Shown here in pieces: positions 59,390 to 64,000 of a stretch of 64,000 bases of DNA; within the stretch, counting starts at the first letter, position 1; each line of letters begins with the position of its first letter. Position numbers and translations under genes: made by a program. A model generated the notes under the pieces. That model was not told where the DNA came from and did no database searches. It worked only from the letters and a program-made list of their open reading frames with translations. The stretch is taken from contig BQMF02000048.1 of the NCBI GenBank assembly GCA_027922465.2, positions 186,001 through 250,000 on the forward strand, given 5' to 3'. This DNA is from Turritopsis dohrnii. Taxonomy: Eukaryota; Cnidaria; Hydrozoa; Anthoathecata; Oceaniidae.

Positions 59390-60428
59390 ACGGATAAAGA
59401 TACCCCAAATCAAAGGAGAAGAGGCACTGGAAATACTGGCAGTTGTTCAAAGGCAAGCAGTAAGAAATATTATTCGAAAAAGCGAAAGTATCACGGGAAG
59501 AAGTCCAGCAATGATGTGCTGATGTAAAAACTGTTTTTGGCAAAAAGATAATCATGATTGAACTACTAAATCATCTGAAGTGGTAACTATGTCAGCCTCT
59601 GCTTCAAAGATCATTGACATTGAAATACAAAGTGCTCATGTGTCATCATTATTATCAAAATTGCCAATATTGGGATACCGATTGATTGATCGATGACGAT
59701 GTTTCCATTTTTAGCAAATGTTTTTAGTTCGCTTTGCTGTCCTGAATGAAAAGATGTGAAATCCCTTGAGCTCAGTGACATTGATGTAAAAAAGAAGGTT
59801 TCAGCAAGATTCTTACAACTGAAATGTAGAACTTGTGCATACACAAAAGCGTTTTTCACTTCAAAAGGAATCAGAAAAGAAATACAAAGATGGTCGAAAG
59901 TTTTATGACGTAAACGTCAGAACTGTTTATGCACGTAGACAAGTTGGAGTTGGACATGAACATTGAAGCTTTGTTGCTTCTTAAATATGCCATCACCCAT
60001 ACTCCCTAACAGTTATGAAAAGATTTCTAATAGATTCAAGGAATCCGCCAAAATCGTACCAGAAAGTATGTCCACAACAGCTTCATCTATACGTGGAGAC
60101 GCTTTGACTGATGTGGGTGTGTCAGTAGAGGTTGCACCTCTATATGAATGGAGCAGTTACTGCTGTTTGCATTGATAGTGGCAAGGTTCTAGCAATTAAT
60201 GATGGAGCAATAGAGGAATACAATATTTTGAAGGGAATAGGGATTGAGCCTGGTGAACACATGACGAAAGGTTTACATTTTCAAAATAATCTAAAAAAGC
60301 GACACTCGCCTTACCGTATGTCTGCAACGCAGCTGAAACAGCGAAAAATTTTAAGAAATTTAAGAAAGACAACTCAAGATAAGAACATTGATATGGAAAG
60401 ATCTACATATGAAGCTGGAGGATTCTAG
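59390..60428 (+). pseudogene. Mutator-like (MULE) transposase remnant, internally deleted
   Basis: The N-terminal part reads in broken frames: KRKYHG, a Cys-pair zinc module (KCRTCAYTKAF), FYDVNVRTVYARRQVGVGHE and NMPSPILPNSYEKISNRF, all typical of the animal Mutator-like transposase family. Near 60120 comes DVGVSVE, then after a frameshift NGAVTAVCIDSGKVL, the start of the catalytic core. It then jumps directly to the C-terminal region (EEYNILKGIGIEPGEHMTKG...LRNLRKTTQDK...YEAGGF, stop at 60426). The roughly 200 residues that should lie between, including most catalytic residues, are deleted. The element is dead. Confidence 0.82.
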
Positions 60429-62431
60429 ATGAAGTCTTATTGATAGTTTTTAATATTTTTCATATATTTAGATCTTATATTGATTTTTACGGTTTTTTAT
60501 GTTTTTCACATTTCATTTGAGCCGGTCGGTTCATAATTTTTGAACGGCTGGTCCAATTTGCTTCATTTTTTCAGGAAATGTTCTTAAAACACTAAAGTAT
60601 GTTCTAAAACTCAAGTTAAGCAATAATCTTAATTTACTTCTGCTCTGTAACACATTTTGTTCACTGTTTTCATCCAAAAATTTAAGTTAAGCGACAGACA
60701 GCCATTTAACCCCTATAGTTCAAATATCTCAACTGTTTGAAGTTTTAGAACATTGTTCCACCCTTAAATAGTATTCCTAAAAGTTTGAAATCAGAGCCAT
60801 TTATACTTTTGAAAATATGAGCCGACCAGCTATAGTTGTATTTTATTATTTATCAGGTCTCAGCCAAGGCCGCCATTATGAATTTTAAGAAATTTTTACA
60901 TTTTTTGCTTTAATTTTATTAGTATGTTGAAAAAACATTAAAACTGACTTGAAATCATTTTGTTTCTTTAAAAATGTCCAGGTTAGGATGAATCCACCTT
61001 AATGTTACTTTGTACTACCCTTTGAAGGATTTTTATGTCGTTATTAGGATGTAATCAAGATGATTAGGCAGTTACAACTAACTTTTAGGGTTTTATTGAA
61101 ACGCTTTAACGATGCTTGAGAAGTACTTAATTGGAAATTATGCTTCGTTCTTTTATTATTCAATCAACATTATTACTTAAAAGAGTCTTAGATTTCTAAA
61201 AATGTTTTATAAAAATGCCATGAAATTTATCATGTCAACTTTCTTTTGTTTCTCGTATTTCGGTATCTTTAAGGAATATTTCTACCTACTTGATATGTTT
61301 GTTTGTTTGTTGGATAAAACATCTTTCGTCCGAACTTTTTTTCGTTTTTTACTGAATCCAGTGAATTCCATATAAGTTTATATTTGCCAGATGCCAAAAG
61401 AAAATATGTTTGAGAGTAAAACTTTTAAACGAATGTTTTTCAATATGTTCTTAAAACCAAAACGTCCATTTCCACTATAGTCTATAAATTGAGTTATGGA
61501 ATTATGTTTCAATTCCTATTTATGCAATTAATAGCTCTTAATATTCACATGGACAACAAAATGCAACAAAACGAAATCTCCATCGCTAAAGTTAAGTTGC
61601 GGTACCGAATTTCCTCCAATATACGCCGCGGCCTTTATCAAAAATTCCAACTTTTGGATGCGGCGTTTAAAAGAGGGCAGGACATTTCCTAATAGAACTG
61701 GCAAAACTAGTAGCATTATTTTAAGATACGAGAATGTTCCGGCGCAGTTAATTAGACAAATTCATCTGTCAGTAGAAGGCAAATGAAGCTATTAAACTTT
61801 TAAAACTATTTCTTGTTTGGCCTGTTTCCTAATAAACGCCACTTCCAGATGCGGCGTTCATTAGAAGGTGGCGTTTACTAGAGGGGGCGTTTATTACAAA
61901 CGTTTAGTAGCGGTGTTTGACAAAGGGCGGTGTTTATCAGAGGAAATACTGTATTTAAACAAGAATGTCTGTTTTCTTGTTTTCGGAACAGAAGAATCTC
62001 ATACTTACATTTTAAGCTAATGTCTAATCGTCGAGACATATCAAAACAATATTCGTCAGATTCACCTATAGTTAGCTTGACGTTTGTCAGCTAAAAGTTT
62101 TTTTGATTGGCACTTCATGAAGTGCCATCGTTAAACGTAAACTTTGCAACTCGAAAAACTCTTTTTGTGACTTTCATGAAATTGGATACAAGAACATCAT
62201 TTCATTATTTCAAATTTCTATGATCTTATTTAAAAACGAACTTTTTTAGTTCGTTCTTTCAAACCGTTCTCGGAATTTTCATTTAACCGTTCGAAAGTCG
62301 AGATTTATATGAAATTTTTATGTGCATTTAACTTCTTGATTTTTCTGTCTGTTTCTTTTGCAAGCTTGACATTTTTCAAAACGTTTGAGTGGAAAGTATA
62401 TTAATGTCATTGACACTTTTTTAAATAACAA
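60429..62431. other. Non-coding, no supported feature
   Basis: About 2 kb of AT-rich sequence. Short repeats of GGCGTTTA/GGCGGTGTTT type occur near 61850-61930. The terminal repeats of the MULE remnant were not found. Confidence 0.4.
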
Positions 62432-63626
62432 CCCAGCGGGAATCTCAAAAGACGTCCCAATCACATCTTCACTGAGACGTCTCGATGACATCCCAATGAT
62501 GTCGTTACAACGTCACAGGATTATGAAATTTACTCTTTCAAAAATCGTGATAGGCCACAGGCGGACCCGATCCCGGACACTCTGGTGTGCTAGCCGAACT
62601 CGCAACCGTTATGCAACTACTGCTTGTTGTCAAGACGTTTAAAAACATTTAAAATAAATCATTCTATACAGACTGATTGCTTTTGAAAGTTTATAATTGT
62701 TTCGAAGATCGTTATTGAATCTGCATGGAGACGTCCCAAAAACGTCGTAAAATCATCCCTCACAAGACCAATAAACAGAATTCGAAACGAATTTAAATTT
62801 TATATAAGCATGTTAGTGTTACTCGATATACAGTGTGTTTTGTAATGTTGGAAATGGAAATTTTAAAGCTGTTTTTTTAAATGAATATACCGAATTTAAA
62901 AATAATATTTACACCGTTGGAAAGCCATTTTGAAGTTCTTTCGGATAGCATGTTTTTGTGAAAAATGAAAAAGTGGTTTTTGAAAAAATAAGGAAAATGT
63001 CTTGGAAAAATGTAATTTAATTTTTAATGGTCGATTAAGATGTGAATGAAAAGAAAAGATTTTTTCAAACAATGACAGCAATTTGGAAAACAATAAACAA
63101 ATTTAAGCTGTGTGTTCACGAAAAACGTTAAACTTTTATGTTTTAAAATATCAATTTGGGGGTCTCAGCGCAAACATAAAATTAAAAATTTGAATGGATT
63201 CAGTGTTTTGAAACAATAAGCACGATGTGATTAAACTACGTGTTAATCGACCATTAAAAATTTAATTACATTTTTCGATAACATTTTCCTTATTTTTTCA
63301 AAAGCCACTTTTTCATTTTTCACAAAAATATCCTAGCCGAAAGAGCTTGGAAATGGCTTTCCATTGATGTAAAAATTATTATGAAATTCGGTATATTCAT
63401 TTAAAAAAACAACTTTAAAATTTCCATTTCCAACATTATGAAACACACTGTATACTGTTTAATGACTGCAGAATAAAATTTGAAAATTTTTATCAGGTCG
63501 CAAAAGGATCCCAATTGCGACGTCCTGTTTTCAGACGTCCTTACGACGTCGCAAAAGGATCTGAAAAGCAAACGATCATTTTACGATTAAAATGAGACGT
63601 CTCAAAGACGTCTTGTGGCCGCTGGG
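62432..63626. mobile_element. GACGTC-rich palindromic DNA transposon, non-autonomous
   Basis: The left end CCCAGCGGGAATCTCAAAAG and, on the complement, the right end CCCAGCGGCCACAAGACGTC form short inverted termini. Both subterminal regions are loaded with GACGTC palindromes (62450-62515, 62728-62750, 63518-63615). No transposase is present; the interior is largely a nested fold-back element (62831-63450). The target duplication is unresolved. The end at 1997 belongs to the same family style. Confidence 0.65.
62831..63450. mobile_element. 620-bp fold-back (long-TIR) element, mariner-like, nested
   Basis: Arms of about 210 bp, beginning CAGTGTGTTT and matching on the opposite strand with scattered mismatches, enclose about 190 bp. 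TATA stands on both sides, so the target was probably TA. Tc1/mariner is the likely class. It lies inside the GACGTC-rich element. Confidence 0.75.
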
Positions 63627-64000
63627 AATATACTTTATAAGAATATCCAAGCTCAGAATGGTCCAAAATTTAAGAATTTTCCATAAATAAACTCTCAGAC
63701 TCAATTTGTATCACAAAAAGAAAAATTAAAAATAAGCAAATGAAGAAAAAGATAAGCCTGTTATGTCTTATAAAATAAAAACAGTATACATTGTTTTCGC
63801 CAAGACCACGAAAGCGTATGGCATATAACTGCATGTTTCTGTTTTTTTTTCTCAGATTCACATATACTTTCCACTATAATTATTTTCGATTCTTTTCTTT
63901 GAACTAATTGCCAAGGTGAAACTGTATTAAAAAATACTATAAGATATTAAAAATCATAAATAACAAACTTCAATCACCAAATATATTCTTCAAGCTTCCA
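63627..64000. other. Non-coding, nothing seen
   Basis: AT-rich end of the window. Confidence 0.4.

Noticed and set aside
59367..59859. Minus-strand frames over the MULE remnant
   Set aside because: Antisense shadows; the plus strand carries the recognisable transposase motifs.

Overview
The window is eukaryotic and reads as an AT-rich, intron-containing invertebrate genome. A cnidarian is my best guess, because a Death-NACHT-LRR gene, TRIM/ankyrin and PAN/EGF/FN2/LamG genes sit among Helitrons, Helentrons and many MITEs. That is an inference: no RNA gene or species marker is visible. Most of the 64 kb is transposon-derived or featureless non-coding DNA.

Three host loci can be reconstructed. 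(1) 4.8-9.9 kb, + strand: an NLR immune receptor (helical domain, Death domain, NACHT, LRR-like tail). Its splice sites are phase-consistent, but three in-frame stops and a frameshift in the P-loop make it an unprocessed pseudogene. (2) 13.6-18.8 kb, - strand: an intact nine-exon gene for a 471-residue secreted PAN/EGF/FN2/LamG-like protein, in phase at every junction. (3) 55.2-58.8 kb, - strand: a TRIM-like gene (degenerate RING, two B-boxes, coiled coil) whose C-terminus is an ankyrin-repeat exon. A broken sulfotransferase fragment lies at 11.1-11.5 kb.

Mobile DNA fills most of the rest. Two decayed Helentrons (Rep/HUH, Pif1-type helicase, endonuclease) lie at 24.1-29.2 kb (+) and 40.9-47.0 kb (-). 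The second keeps an N-terminal region that looks like a cysteine protease and is interrupted by a MITE. Short non-autonomous Helitrons with TC...hairpin...CTAG ends occur as a head-to-tail trimer (2.0-4.2 kb), as single copies (48.1 and 51.4 kb) and as a second head-to-tail array of about six units on the - strand (36.9-39.9 kb). The second array shares a central module with the third unit of the first. An OB-fold/zinc-ribbon (RPA-like) reading frame at 34.8-35.5 kb may be a Helitron accessory protein. Fragments of a LINE, a Tigger/pogo transposase and an internally deleted Mutator-like transposase are also present.

Several MITEs can be defined to the base. A 165-bp family occurs twice with perfect 5-bp target duplications. 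A 369-bp element has an 8-bp target duplication and a TA-flanked palindromic element nested inside it. A GACGTC-rich element at 62.4-63.6 kb carries a 620-bp fold-back element. The picture is a locus where immune-type and surface-type genes sit among several generations of nested insertions.
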